Below the pieces are notes generated by a model. That model saw only the letters and a program-made list of their open reading frames with translations. It was not told the DNA's origin and did not search any database. Positions 28,612 to 37,400 of a stretch of DNA of 64,000 nucleotides are shown here, piece by piece. The DNA is from an uncultured Flavobacteriaceae bacterium. Lineage in GTDB: Bacteria; Bacteroidota; Bacteroidia; Flavobacteriales; Flavobacteriaceae. Positions within the stretch are counted from its first letter, which is position 1. Each line of letters begins with the position of its first letter. The stretch is from positions 1 to 64,000 of the forward strand of contig CANKUU010000002.1 of NCBI GenBank assembly GCA_947486785.1. Reading direction: 5' to 3'. A program made the translations under genes and the position numbers.

Positions 28612-28959
28612 ATGAATAAGCACAAGATCGATTTTTCTCTTGCCGAAAAACTAGCTATTGTAAAGGCATTAGATGCTTTAATTTTAGCAGATGGCGCAGT
28701 TCATAAAGGAGAGTTAGATGTGTTAGCAGACCTTATGTATCGAATTGATTTTGACTCAAACTTTATTGTTCAAGCAAGAAATATTGCAGATGTAGAGTGC
28801 ATGAAAATTTTAAAAGCAATGCCAGCACAAAAAAAGGAAGTTTTAAGCGATATTTTTCAAGAAATGGCAGTTTCTGACGGGTTTGTACATCACAAAGAAA
28901 CAGAAATGATTGATAACATTTTATTCTCAATAGGGGTACTGCAAGCGCAACACTCTTAA
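28612..28959 (+). CDS. Second TerB-like small protein
   Basis: A 115-residue helical protein with two acidic segments spaced as in TerB-fold proteins: LADGAVHKGELDVL near residue 28 and VSDGFVHHKETEMI near 90. No signal peptide or membrane segment. It resembles the TerB-like protein at 20107-20538 in pattern but not closely in sequence. Function unknown; it stands alone 85 bases after mfd. Confidence 0.65.
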   Translation: MNKHKIDFSLAEKLAIVKALDALILADGAVHKGELDVLADLMYRIDFDSNFIVQARNIADVECMKILKAMPAQKKEVLSDIFQEMAVSDGFVHHKETEMIDNILFSIGVLQAQHS

Positions 28960-29055
28960 GACGTAAAATTTGCCCTTCTTTTAGTTAAACCTCTTTAAAA
29001 ACAATTTTAAGTGTTTTTCTTGGTATCTAGGCATCAATTAAAAAACTCGAAGCTG

Positions 29056-29063
29056 TATCTTAG
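29056..29063 (+). promoter_or_regulatory. -7-like box before the TlpA-like gene
   Basis: TATCTTAG differs by one base from TAnnTTTG and lies 35 bases before the ATG at 29099. A second, weaker candidate is TTTATTTG ending three bases before the ATG. Confidence 0.3.
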
Positions 29064-29098
29064 CGAAAGTTTGGATTGACTTTTGATTTTATTTGGAT

Positions 29099-30427
29099 AT
29101 GAGAAATCTATTTGCCGTCTTATTTATAATTCCCTTATTTTTTCTAAGTGCACAACACCGTATTTCAGGAACTTTTTCTCCTGCAAAAGAATATAAATGG
29201 CTAATTGCTTATAACCTGAAAGCTGGCAATCAAGTTTATGCAGCAGATAGTCCCATTAAAAATGGAGCCTTTACATTAAATTTGCCCGAAAACACGCCTG
29301 TTGGAACATACCGATTAGTATATGCTGTACCACAAGAAGAATTTTATTTTGATGTTTTATATAACGGCAAAGAAGATATTAAACTAAGTTTTACAAGTGA
29401 GAATGGTGTAGTATTTAATGAATCTACCGAGAATAAGTTGCTTAACACGTACTTTAGGGAAATACAAGAACAAGAACGCAAATTAATTAATTTCTACACG
29501 TCAAATACCCGCAATAAAAAGGAGTTTCGCACCCTCATTAAAAACTATCAAGAACTTCAACAATCTTATGAGCAACGCGCAGAAGGCACCCTTGCCCTAG
29601 AATTTATTAAGGCCAACAGGCCTTATATACCAACTAAATATGAGCCACTTGAAGCTTATATCACCCATAAAAAAGAAACCTATTTTAACCCAATAAATTT
29701 TAATAGTTCAACCCTACAAGCGTCTAGTTTTATTTCAGATAAACTTGTGAATTATGTTTTTACGGCACTACCAATAAAACAAATGAAACAGATAGAAATT
29801 GAGAAAATTTTACAAGCAAATATAGATACCGCTTTCTCTAAAGCAAGTGGATTATCGGATGCCTATCAATTTCATATTGCAAACACACTTTGGACACAAA
29901 CGTCGATCAATAATTACAATACTACTGCAGATTACATATTTAACAAGTACTTAAAACCGTCTACCGCAGCTAAAACCAATGAAGAAATCATTAAAAATAT
30001 AGAACGCCACAACCGGCTTCGTATTGGTGCTATCTCTCCAGAAATTAAATGGAACGACGGAAGTTCATTAAAAACTTTAAGTGAACTACAAGGTGCCGAA
30101 AGCTATATCCTCATATTTTGGAGCAGCACTTGCGGACATTGTCTAAGAGCGTTACCCGATTTACATAAAGAGCTTAAAAATCATCCAAAAATTAAAGTCC
30201 TCGCTGTAGGATTAGAAGATGATGAACGCACTTGGAAACCCGAATCTGCTAAACTGTCGCATTTTGAACATGCCATTGCTTTAGGCAAATGGGATAGTGA
30301 GTATGCAGCAACGTTTAACATTGATGCCACACCTACCTACTTCATTTTAGACAAAGAGAAACGTATTCTTGCGAAACCAGAAAATGACAAGGAGCTTATC
30401 GAGTTTTTAAAAGAAAATAACCTATAA
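29099..30427 (+). CDS. Exported TlpA-like thiol-disulfide oxidoreductase
   Basis: About 442 residues from the ATG at 29099. A signal peptide (LFAVLFIIPLFFLSAQ) is followed by an N-terminal beta-rich domain of the DUF4369 type and a long helical linker. The C-terminal thioredoxin domain has the redox motif CGHC at residues 345-348 and the cis-proline segment IDATPTYFI. Bacteroidota use such proteins in periplasmic thiol chemistry. The gene ends six bases into the convergent ACT-domain gene. Confidence 0.85.
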   Translation: MRNLFAVLFIIPLFFLSAQHRISGTFSPAKEYKWLIAYNLKAGNQVYAADSPIKNGAFTLNLPENTPVGTYRLVYAVPQEEFYFDVLYNGKEDIKLSFTSENGVVFNESTENKLLNTYFREIQEQERKLINFYTSNTRNKKEFRTLIKNYQELQQSYEQRAEGTLALEFIKANRPYIPTKYEPLEAYITHKKETYFNPINFNSSTLQASSFISDKLVNYVFTALPIKQMKQIEIEKILQANIDTAFSKASGLSDAYQFHIANTLWTQTSINNYNTTADYIFNKYLKPSTAAKTNEEIIKNIERHNRLRIGAISPEIKWNDGSSLKTLSELQGAESYILIFWSSTCGHCLRALPDLHKELKNHPKIKVLAVGLEDDERTWKPESAKLSHFEHAIALGKWDSEYAATFNIDATPTYFILDKEKRILAKPENDKELIEFLKENNL

Positions 30428-31081
30428 AGATTTTAAATCTTTTATCGTTTTAAACGCAACATCAACATGTTGGTCGTCTACAATAATGGTAAACTCATTG
30501 GTGGTAGAAATTACCTCGTATAATACAATACCCTCCCAAGCTAAACGCTGAAAAATAAAGTAATAGATACCAGGAACCGAAACATTTTCAGCTGGCAATT
30601 TTACAGTAATAGATGACAATTCTACCGCTTTTTGGGTGCACCTTTCATTCTTAAACAAATCTTCTACGGTGGCATCCATAACATCGCTAATCACAATATT
30701 TATTTCGTTTACCCCCCTAGAAGAAGTATAAAACACATCTTGATTTTGATTAATCGCTTCAAGCAATTTCGCTTGTTGGGCTAAAATAGTATCAGATGCT
30801 AAAAAAGTGTAATCAATTAATGAAGACCTTACTGTAATCTCACCAATATTCTTTAATACCTTAATAATTTTGTGCGTAGCTCTAAACTCTAAATCATCTG
30901 AAAGTCGCTTTAATGCCATTACAATTGCACCATTACGAACATCTTTACCTAGTTCTTCTTCTATTTCGGGCTTTACAATTCTAGATAATGAAGTTAAATT
31001 AATGATACCTTGCCCCAATGCACTCTGAAGAAAAGGTTTCTTTCTAATGTATTGCTCTACTACAGATGAAATTGTTTTCAT
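30422..31081 (-). CDS. ACT-domain regulatory-type protein
   Basis: A 219-residue cytosolic protein. The first 90 residues look like a helical, winged-helix-like region (VRNGAIVMALKRL) and the rest like two ACT-type beta-alpha-beta units (SSRGVNEINIVISD, PGIYYFIFQRLAWEGI). Homologues are often labelled aspartate kinase because of the ACT part, but no amino-acid kinase domain is present, so that name would be wrong. A ligand-sensing or regulatory role is likely but unproven. The 3' end overlaps the convergent neighbour by six bases. Confidence 0.65.
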   Translation of the reverse strand: MKTISSVVEQYIRKKPFLQSALGQGIINLTSLSRIVKPEIEEELGKDVRNGAIVMALKRLSDDLEFRATHKIIKVLKNIGEITVRSSLIDYTFLASDTILAQQAKLLEAINQNQDVFYTSSRGVNEINIVISDVMDATVEDLFKNERCTQKAVELSSITVKLPAENVSVPGIYYFIFQRLAWEGIVLYEVISTTNEFTIIVDDQHVDVAFKTIKDLKSL

Positions 31082-31167
31082 TATCTATTTATTTTATATC
31101 AAAAATAACATATTGTTATAAATAAAACAAATTGTATGTAAAAGACTTCTTCTAATTTCAAGATGTG

Positions 31168-31527
31168 TTAAAAATGATAAAATGCGCTTTCTAAATGTTC
31201 AATTTTAAAGACTAATTTATTCTTCAATATCGTAATCACATCAAATCTGACGTCTACATCTAGTTCATTCATAGAAACATAATGGTCGGCTCCTTGCACT
31301 AAAAGCTGAATTTTCTTTTTGGTGATTGTATCGGCGATAGCAATAATTTGATCATTACTACGAGCACGAACCTCAACTATGGCTAAAACATCACCCTTTT
31401 GAGCTATAATGTCTATCTCTGACTTTAAATACCTATAATTTTTACACTTAATCTCGTACCCCTTATTTCTTAAAAAATCGGCTGCAATTTTTTCTCCTTC
31501 TTTACCAAACTCGTTGTGTTTTCCCAT
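31168..31527 (-). CDS. YraN family (UPF0102) nuclease-like protein
   Basis: A 119-residue protein of the YraN/UPF0102 family, which adopts a restriction endonuclease-like fold. The expected active-site pattern is visible as the glutamate of GEKIAADFL, the aspartate of LKSEIDIIA and the EVRAR segment. The true role is not settled. It lies upstream of the ACT-domain gene in the same direction with an 86-base gap. Confidence 0.88.
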   Translation of the reverse strand: MGKHNEFGKEGEKIAADFLRNKGYEIKCKNYRYLKSEIDIIAQKGDVLAIVEVRARSNDQIIAIADTITKKKIQLLVQGADHYVSMNELDVDVRFDVITILKNKLVFKIEHLESAFYHF

Positions 31528-31735
31528 GTAATTATTAACTACAATAAAAATTGCCTGTTTTTACCGAAAAAGCAAGTTTTCTAACGAACTATTTCTTTAA
31601 GTCAAAGATAAAACTTTATGCAATTCATCAATCAATGGTATTTTGCAATACTATACCAACTGTAGCTGCGTTACCCTATAAGTGTTGTAACACAAGGTCT
31701 AAACTGCTACAAACCTACAAATATTTATACTTCAA

Positions 31736-33229
31736 ATGGAATATTTCATTAACTGTAATACGTCGCCACTTACTCCATTTACAGGAACTTTAAACCAGCA
31801 TCAAGTAGCACACCTGTATCGAAGATTAGGCTTTAGTGCATCCATACAAACCATTAATGACGGCACCACACAAACTGCCGAAAGCTTGGTTAACCAACTC
31901 ATTAATGAAGCGATAAATACAACTCCTGTAGCTGCACCTAATTGGGCAACATGGAACAATAACAACTACCCTAAAGATAGTACCCTAGCAGCACAAATAC
32001 GAAGAGAACAAACTGATGAATTAAGCTTAGCGTATGCAAAAGCTATGTTAACCAATAATTTAAGCGATCGCCTAAGTTTTTTCTGGAGCAACCATTTTGT
32101 AACCGAGCTTGAAGTTTATGATTGTAGCGCTTTCTTATACGAGTATCTCAATTGCTTACAAAGAAATGCTATAGGCAACTTTAAAACCTTTGTCAGCGAA
32201 ATTGGGCTAACCAATGCTATGCTTTACTATTTAGACGGCGTTTATAATAATGGCAATAACCCCAATGAAAATTATGCTCGTGAATTATACGAACTTTTTA
32301 CATTAGGAGAGGGAAACGGTTATACAGAGCGTGATATTACCGAAACTGCAAGAGCCTTATCTGGCTACGTAGAACGGGGCAGTATAGGCTGTGAGGCGGT
32401 AAGATTTAGTGCAGATCGCCACGATTCAGGATCAAAAACAATTTTAGGTCAAGTAGGAAACTGGGGCTACGATGATGTAATCGACATTCTTTTTGAACAA
32501 CGCGCCAATGAAATTGCAAAATTTATTTGCCGAAAATTATATGAGTTTTTTGTGCATCCCGATTCTAAAGATGAATCAAATAATGCTCAGACTATTATTA
32601 ATGAATTAGCGGCTGCCTTTGTAGCAAACAATTTTGAGATTGCTCCTGTTTTATCAATACTATTTAAAAGCGAACATTTTTTTGATGATGAAGCCATTGG
32701 GGTTATTATTAAAAGTCCATTTGATTTCTATTTTAACACCTTAAAAGAAACCAATTTTAATTACAACGATACCCTTGTCTCTAGTTTCATCTATTATAGT
32801 GGCTTACTTAGTCAACAAATATTTGAGCCTGTTGATGTAGCAGGTTGGCAACGTAACAGATCTTGGATAAATACCAATTTTATGATTGGCAGATGGCTGA
32901 GTATCGAATCTGTAATTAAAGAATTTTATTTAAAAGACACTGAACAATTTAGAACTTTTGCCATGGATATTGTGGGTAATATAGGGCTCACCTCAAACAA
33001 CCCCGACGAAATCGCCAGACCAATCATCGACTTTTTACTGCCAAAAGGCTTGTTAAATGAAGCAGAGTACACCAAGGCCTTTACTGTTTTTAGATCAGAT
33101 GTTGATGACACCTATTATGAAGGTGGCACTACCCCTTCTTGGACCCTAGCCATGTGGGCTCAAGCGTCATTTCAAGTGCAATTATTACTACAATATCTTG
33201 TAAAACAACCCGAATTTCAGTTAAAATAA
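31736..33229 (+). CDS. DUF1800 family protein
   Basis: A 497-residue protein of the DUF1800 family, recognised from HLYRRLGFSAS near the start, LSDRLSFFWSNHFVT, NENYARELYELFTLGEG and ETARALSGY. No clear signal peptide is seen. Members are mostly helical, of unknown function, and usually sit next to a DUF1501 gene, as here (10 bases downstream). The pair is frequent in Bacteroidota and Planctomycetota and is probably one functional unit. Confidence 0.9.
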   Translation: MEYFINCNTSPLTPFTGTLNQHQVAHLYRRLGFSASIQTINDGTTQTAESLVNQLINEAINTTPVAAPNWATWNNNNYPKDSTLAAQIRREQTDELSLAYAKAMLTNNLSDRLSFFWSNHFVTELEVYDCSAFLYEYLNCLQRNAIGNFKTFVSEIGLTNAMLYYLDGVYNNGNNPNENYARELYELFTLGEGNGYTERDITETARALSGYVERGSIGCEAVRFSADRHDSGSKTILGQVGNWGYDDVIDILFEQRANEIAKFICRKLYEFFVHPDSKDESNNAQTIINELAAAFVANNFEIAPVLSILFKSEHFFDDEAIGVIIKSPFDFYFNTLKETNFNYNDTLVSSFIYYSGLLSQQIFEPVDVAGWQRNRSWINTNFMIGRWLSIESVIKEFYLKDTEQFRTFAMDIVGNIGLTSNNPDEIARPIIDFLLPKGLLNEAEYTKAFTVFRSDVDDTYYEGGTTPSWTLAMWAQASFQVQLLLQYLVKQPEFQLK

Positions 33230-33239
33230 CCTTATTAGA

Positions 33240-34934
33240 ATGTGCGATAACTCCAACAATTATAACAACCCATCACCTTTTAAAGGTTTAGAACATGAAG
33301 GACATGATTCCGAACATAAGCAATGGAGTCGACGGTCATTTTTACAAGCCTTAGGCATTGCAGGTTCTGGTTCTATGATGATGGGCAGTAACTTTCTAAC
33401 CGCTTCTGCACCCTCACCACTAACTGGGGCTATTGCAACTACAGAAACAGATCATATTTTAATTCTAATTCGGTTAGCAGGAGGCAACGACGGCCTAAGT
33501 ACGGTGATACCTATTGAACAGTACGATAGCTATGCAAATGCACGACCAAACATCTATATTCCTGAGAGTAAAATTTTAAAACTTACTGATACATTTGGCG
33601 TACCCTCTTACATGAAGGCTCTTGAGCCCATGTGGGCAAACGGACAATTTAAAGCTGTACATGGCGTTGGGTATGAAGATCAAAGCTTATCTCACTTTAC
33701 CGGATCTGATATTTTTGCAAATACCGACCTAAGCACAACGGGCTTTAGTGGCTTAAATACTGGATGGATGGGTAGGCATTTTGAGCAATCCTATCCTTAT
33801 TATCTCATTAACCCGCCCGCAGCACCCGCAGCTGTACAAATTGGGCAATTTGGCAGTTTAGTTTTTCAAGGTGATGAAACAAATTATGCCTTTGTTACCT
33901 CTAATGTAAATCAACTAGAAGAAATTGCAGAATCTGGTCTCGTTTATGGCTTAAATGATGCTTTATTTAATGATTGCATGTATGGCAGTCAGTTAAAATT
34001 TTTACGAGGAGTGGCAAACACAACCTATGAATACTCCGGGGTTATACATGATGCATGGAAAAGAGGACAAAATCAAGTAGCATATCAAGACAATCCTTTT
34101 GCAAAACAACTGGCGCTTTTGGCGCGCTTAATTAAAGGCAATTTGGGCACAAAAGTATATATGATTTCTTTACCCGGTTTTGACACCCATGGCAACCAAC
34201 CTATTGCCCATGAACAATTAATGACCACCTTATCTAAAGCTATTGAACATTTTTATAATGATCTTGGGTTTACAGAACAAGATGATAAAGTTCTAAGTAT
34301 GACCTTCTCAGAATTTGGTAGAAGAATCTATGAAAACGGCTCAAAAGGAACTGACCATGGTAAAGCAGCACCTACACTTTTCTTTGGTTCGGGGTTAAAT
34401 GGTAGCGCTTTTATTGGCGAACACCCCAGTCTTGATAACCCAGATGCAAGAGGAAACCTAGAATATACTATGGATTTTAGAGACCTATATGCCACCGTAT
34501 TGGCAGAGTGGCTCTGTGTTGACATACCTATTGTTGAACAACACTTATTAGATCATCCTTACAGACCAGTTAATCTTGGATTTAATTGTAGTGGGGTTGA
34601 CTTTCCAGATAGTACCTCCAATACAGAAGATAATCAAAATAATTCTGAAGAGTCTGGCAATAATATATTTGAGGCTATTGTACACAAGCCCTATTACCCA
34701 TCAAGTAATGCGCCCCATATCTATTTAGAAATGCCTTTTAGCGCGCATGTTGATATTCAATTATTCAATATTTTAGGCCAAAAAGTAGGTACTATTTATA
34801 ATGAGATGATGATGTCGGGCAACATTCAACTAAATATTAGAGAACGTATACCTTTACATTTATCATCTGGTAAATATATCTATCGCATTCATATACAGGG
34901 CAAAAAAATGGCTAAATCTATTCTAATTTCTTAA
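33240..34934 (+). CDS. DUF1501 family protein with Tat signal and C-terminal sorting-like domain
   Basis: A 564-residue exported protein. A twin-arginine motif SRRSFLQAL with Arg31-Arg32 lies after an unusually long hydrophilic N-terminal tail and is followed by the hydrophobic GIAGSGSMMMG stretch. The central DUF1501 domain is sulfatase/phosphatase-like (RLAGGNDGLSTVIP, TFSEFGRRIYENG, TDHGKAAPTLFFG). The last 80 residues (VDIQLFNILGQKVG, LSSGKYIYRIHIQGKKMAKS) look like a type A T9SS sorting domain. It is the partner of the upstream DUF1800 gene. Substrate unknown. Confidence 0.88.
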   Translation: MCDNSNNYNNPSPFKGLEHEGHDSEHKQWSRRSFLQALGIAGSGSMMMGSNFLTASAPSPLTGAIATTETDHILILIRLAGGNDGLSTVIPIEQYDSYANARPNIYIPESKILKLTDTFGVPSYMKALEPMWANGQFKAVHGVGYEDQSLSHFTGSDIFANTDLSTTGFSGLNTGWMGRHFEQSYPYYLINPPAAPAAVQIGQFGSLVFQGDETNYAFVTSNVNQLEEIAESGLVYGLNDALFNDCMYGSQLKFLRGVANTTYEYSGVIHDAWKRGQNQVAYQDNPFAKQLALLARLIKGNLGTKVYMISLPGFDTHGNQPIAHEQLMTTLSKAIEHFYNDLGFTEQDDKVLSMTFSEFGRRIYENGSKGTDHGKAAPTLFFGSGLNGSAFIGEHPSLDNPDARGNLEYTMDFRDLYATVLAEWLCVDIPIVEQHLLDHPYRPVNLGFNCSGVDFPDSTSNTEDNQNNSEESGNNIFEAIVHKPYYPSSNAPHIYLEMPFSAHVDIQLFNILGQKVGTIYNEMMMSGNIQLNIRERIPLHLSSGKYIYRIHIQGKKMAKSILIS

Positions 34935-35285
34935 TCTATTGTTTCAATCTAAGACCTGACACATAAAGATATTACCGAGCAAAATTATTTTAACATCGTT
35001 TATAACTGATTTTAGTTCTGCTAAACTGGCATTATTAACAATAACTACTCCTTTAACCAATAGTTAGCAGCACCCGACCAACACAAAGAATAAATTCGTC
35101 TTCTTAAAGATGAATTAAAAAACATACAATGGCTATTTAAATTTTGTCTGTACTTATTTAGACGTACGATAAGAATAGAATTTTAAAACAGAACTATGCG
35201 TTTCTAATGAAAATTTAGACCATAGAAAATTACTTATTTTACTAGAATGTTGTTTGCTCTAACTGGTAAAACACTTCAAAATCTG
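34935..35285. other. Gene-free stretch before metG
   Basis: No coding signal is seen. A weak imperfect inverted repeat lies at about 35093-35116 (AATTCGTCTTC/AGATGAATT). The right end holds the metG promoter. Confidence 0.5.
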
Positions 35286-35293
35286 TACTTTTG
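35286..35293 (+). promoter_or_regulatory. -7 box for metG
   Basis: TACTTTTG is a perfect TAnnTTTG match 18 bases before the metG ATG at 35312. Its presence argues against an upstream TTG start at 35291, which would lie inside the promoter. Confidence 0.5.
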
Positions 35294-35311
35294 TGCCCTA
35301 ATATATTTGAA

Positions 35312-37393
35312 ATGGCTCAAAACCTTAAATCTCCAGCACGTTTTACCATTACGGCTGCTTTACCCTATACCAATGGCCCAATACATATTGGCCATTTAGC
35401 AGGTGTTTACGTACCAGCAGATATTTATGCTCGCTACTTGCGTTTAACGGGTAAAGACGTTGTATTTGTTTGTGGCAGCGATGAACATGGGGTAGCCATT
35501 TCAATGAAAGCAAAAAAAGCTGGGATTACCCCAAAAGAAGTAATCGATAAATATGACGCTATCATTCGCCAATCTTTTTTAGATTTTGGTATTACGTTTG
35601 ATAATTATTCGCGAACCTCTAGAGAAATTCACCATCAAACGGCGAGCGATTTTTTTAAAAAATTACACGATCAAGATCATTTTATTGAAGAAACAACCGC
35701 ACAATTATACGACGACCAAGCAAAACAATTTTTAGCGGATCGGTTTGTAGTAGGCACCTGCCCCATCTGCAGCAATGAAGAAGCTTACGGCGACCAATGC
35801 GAAAATTGTGGTTCTACTTTAAATGCTACTGATCTTATTCATCCAAAATCTACCATTACTGGAAGCAAACCCATTACCAAAGAAACCAAACATTGGTTTT
35901 TACCTTTAGACCGCTATGAAAGTTTTTTAAAAGAATGGATTTTAGAAGGACATAAAAATGACTGGAAACCTAATGTATACGGGCAATGTAAAAGCTGGAT
36001 TGATGATGGGTTAAAACCAAGAGCAGTTACTCGCGATTTAGACTGGGGTATTCCTGTACCTGTAGAAGGCGGCCAAGGCAAAGTACTTTATGTGTGGTTT
36101 GATGCCCCCATTGGCTATATTTCATCTACCAAAGAATGGGCCGCACGTGAAGGAAAAGATTGGAAGCCGTATTGGAAATCTGATGATACCAAATTGGTGC
36201 ATTTTATTGGCAAGGATAATATTGTTTTTCATTGTATTATTTTTCCTGCGATCTTAAAAGCACATGGCGATTATATCTTGCCCGAAAATGTACCCGCGAA
36301 CGAGTTTTTAAATTTAGAGGGCAACAAGCTCTCTACTTCAAAAAATTGGGCAGTTTGGTTACATGAATATTTACAAGAATTTCCAGACATGCAAGATGTA
36401 TTGCGATATACCTTGTTTGCAAATGCTCCGGAAACCAAAGACAATGATTTTACTTGGAAAGATTTTCAAGCACGCAACAATAACGAACTTGTTGCAATTT
36501 TTGGCAATTTTATTAATCGTGTGGTAGTATTAACGAATAAATATTACGATGGGCAAGTGCCGCAACCAGGTGCATTTTCAGCTATAGATAGCGAAACACT
36601 AGCTGCTTTAAAAAAATACCCAGCAACCATAGGAAGCTCCATAGAAAGGTATCGATTTAGAGAAGCCGGACAAGAATTAATGAATTTAGCTCGATTAGGA
36701 AACAAATACCTAGCAGACGAAGAACCTTGGAAAGTAATAAAGCAAGATAAAGATCGTGTGCAAACAATTATGTTTGTTGCGCTACAAATAGCAACTGCTT
36801 TAGCGGTTTTAAGTGAACCATTTTTGCCTTTTACCTCAAAAAAATTAAAATCAATCTTAAACCTTTCAGGAATTTCATTTAATGATTTAGACTGGAACCA
36901 TGTTGCCGTAAACGAAGTACTTATACCTCATGAGCACCAAATAAATAAGGCAATCCTATTATTTAGAAAAATAGAAGATAAAGAAGTACAGGCTCAGCTA
37001 GACAAATTACAAGCCACTAAAAAAGCGAATGAAAACGCAAACAAAGAACTTATGCCACAAAAAGAAACGATTGCCTTTGATGATTTTACAAAAATAGACC
37101 TGCGGGTAGGCACCATTATCGCCGCAGAAAAAATGGCTAAAACAAAAAAGTTGTTAGTTTTAAAAGTTGATACCGGCTTAGATACAAGAACTATTGTTTC
37201 TGGTATTGCAGAAAGTTTTACCGCCGAAGAAATTTTAGGCAAAAAAGTTACAGTACTCATTAATCTTGCCCCACGTGCATTGCGGGGTGTTGAAAGTGAA
37301 GGCATGATTTTGATGACCGAAAATAAAGATGGCAAATTAGTTTTTCTAAACCCTGATGAAGATGGTGTAGGCAACGGAGAAGGAATCAGCTAA
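35312..37393 (+). CDS. metG: Methionyl-tRNA synthetase
   Basis: A 693-residue class I synthetase that charges tRNA-Met. The HIGH signature is HIGH at residues 25-28 and the KMSKS equivalent is KLSTS at 339-343. A zinc knuckle is seen as [18 protein letters not shown]. The C-terminal 100 residues form an EMAP-type tRNA-binding domain ([15 protein letters not shown]). The ATG at 35312 is chosen over a TTG seven codons upstream because of the promoter position and family N-termini. It heads a metG-tex-HDAC run. Confidence 0.96.
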   Translation: MAQNLKSPARFTITAALPYTNGPIHIGHLAGVYVPADIYARYLRLTGKDVVFVCGSDEHGVAISMKAKKAGITPKEVIDKYDAIIRQSFLDFGITFDNYSRTSREIHHQTASDFFKKLHDQDHFIEETTAQLYDDQAKQFLADRFVVGTCPICSNEEAYGDQCENCGSTLNATDLIHPKSTITGSKPITKETKHWFLPLDRYESFLKEWILEGHKNDWKPNVYGQCKSWIDDGLKPRAVTRDLDWGIPVPVEGGQGKVLYVWFDAPIGYISSTKEWAAREGKDWKPYWKSDDTKLVHFIGKDNIVFHCIIFPAILKAHGDYILPENVPANEFLNLEGNKLSTSKNWAVWLHEYLQEFPDMQDVLRYTLFANAPETKDNDFTWKDFQARNNNELVAIFGNFINRVVVLTNKYYDGQVPQPGAFSAIDSETLAALKKYPATIGSSIERYRFREAGQELMNLARLGNKYLADEEPWKVIKQDKDRVQTIMFVALQIATALAVLSEPFLPFTSKKLKSILNLSGISFNDLDWNHVAVNEVLIPHEHQINKAILLFRKIEDKEVQAQLDKLQATKKANENANKELMPQKETIAFDDFTKIDLRVGTIIAAEKMAKTKKLLVLKVDTGLDTRTIVSGIAESFTAEEILGKKVTVLINLAPRALRGVESEGMILMTENKDGKLVFLNPDEDGVGNGEGIS

Positions 37394-37400
37394 AACGAAT

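Noticed and set aside
30422-31081. Aspartate kinase
   Set aside because: Only ACT-like units are present; the kinase motifs that are clear in lysC at 17137-18387 are missing.
35093-35116. Imperfect inverted repeat upstream of metG as a T-box or riboswitch
   Set aside because: No conserved riboswitch or T-box elements are seen and the pairing is weak.
35291-35311. TTG start of metG at 35291
   Set aside because: It falls inside the perfect -7 box; the ATG at 35312 gives the normal family N-terminus.
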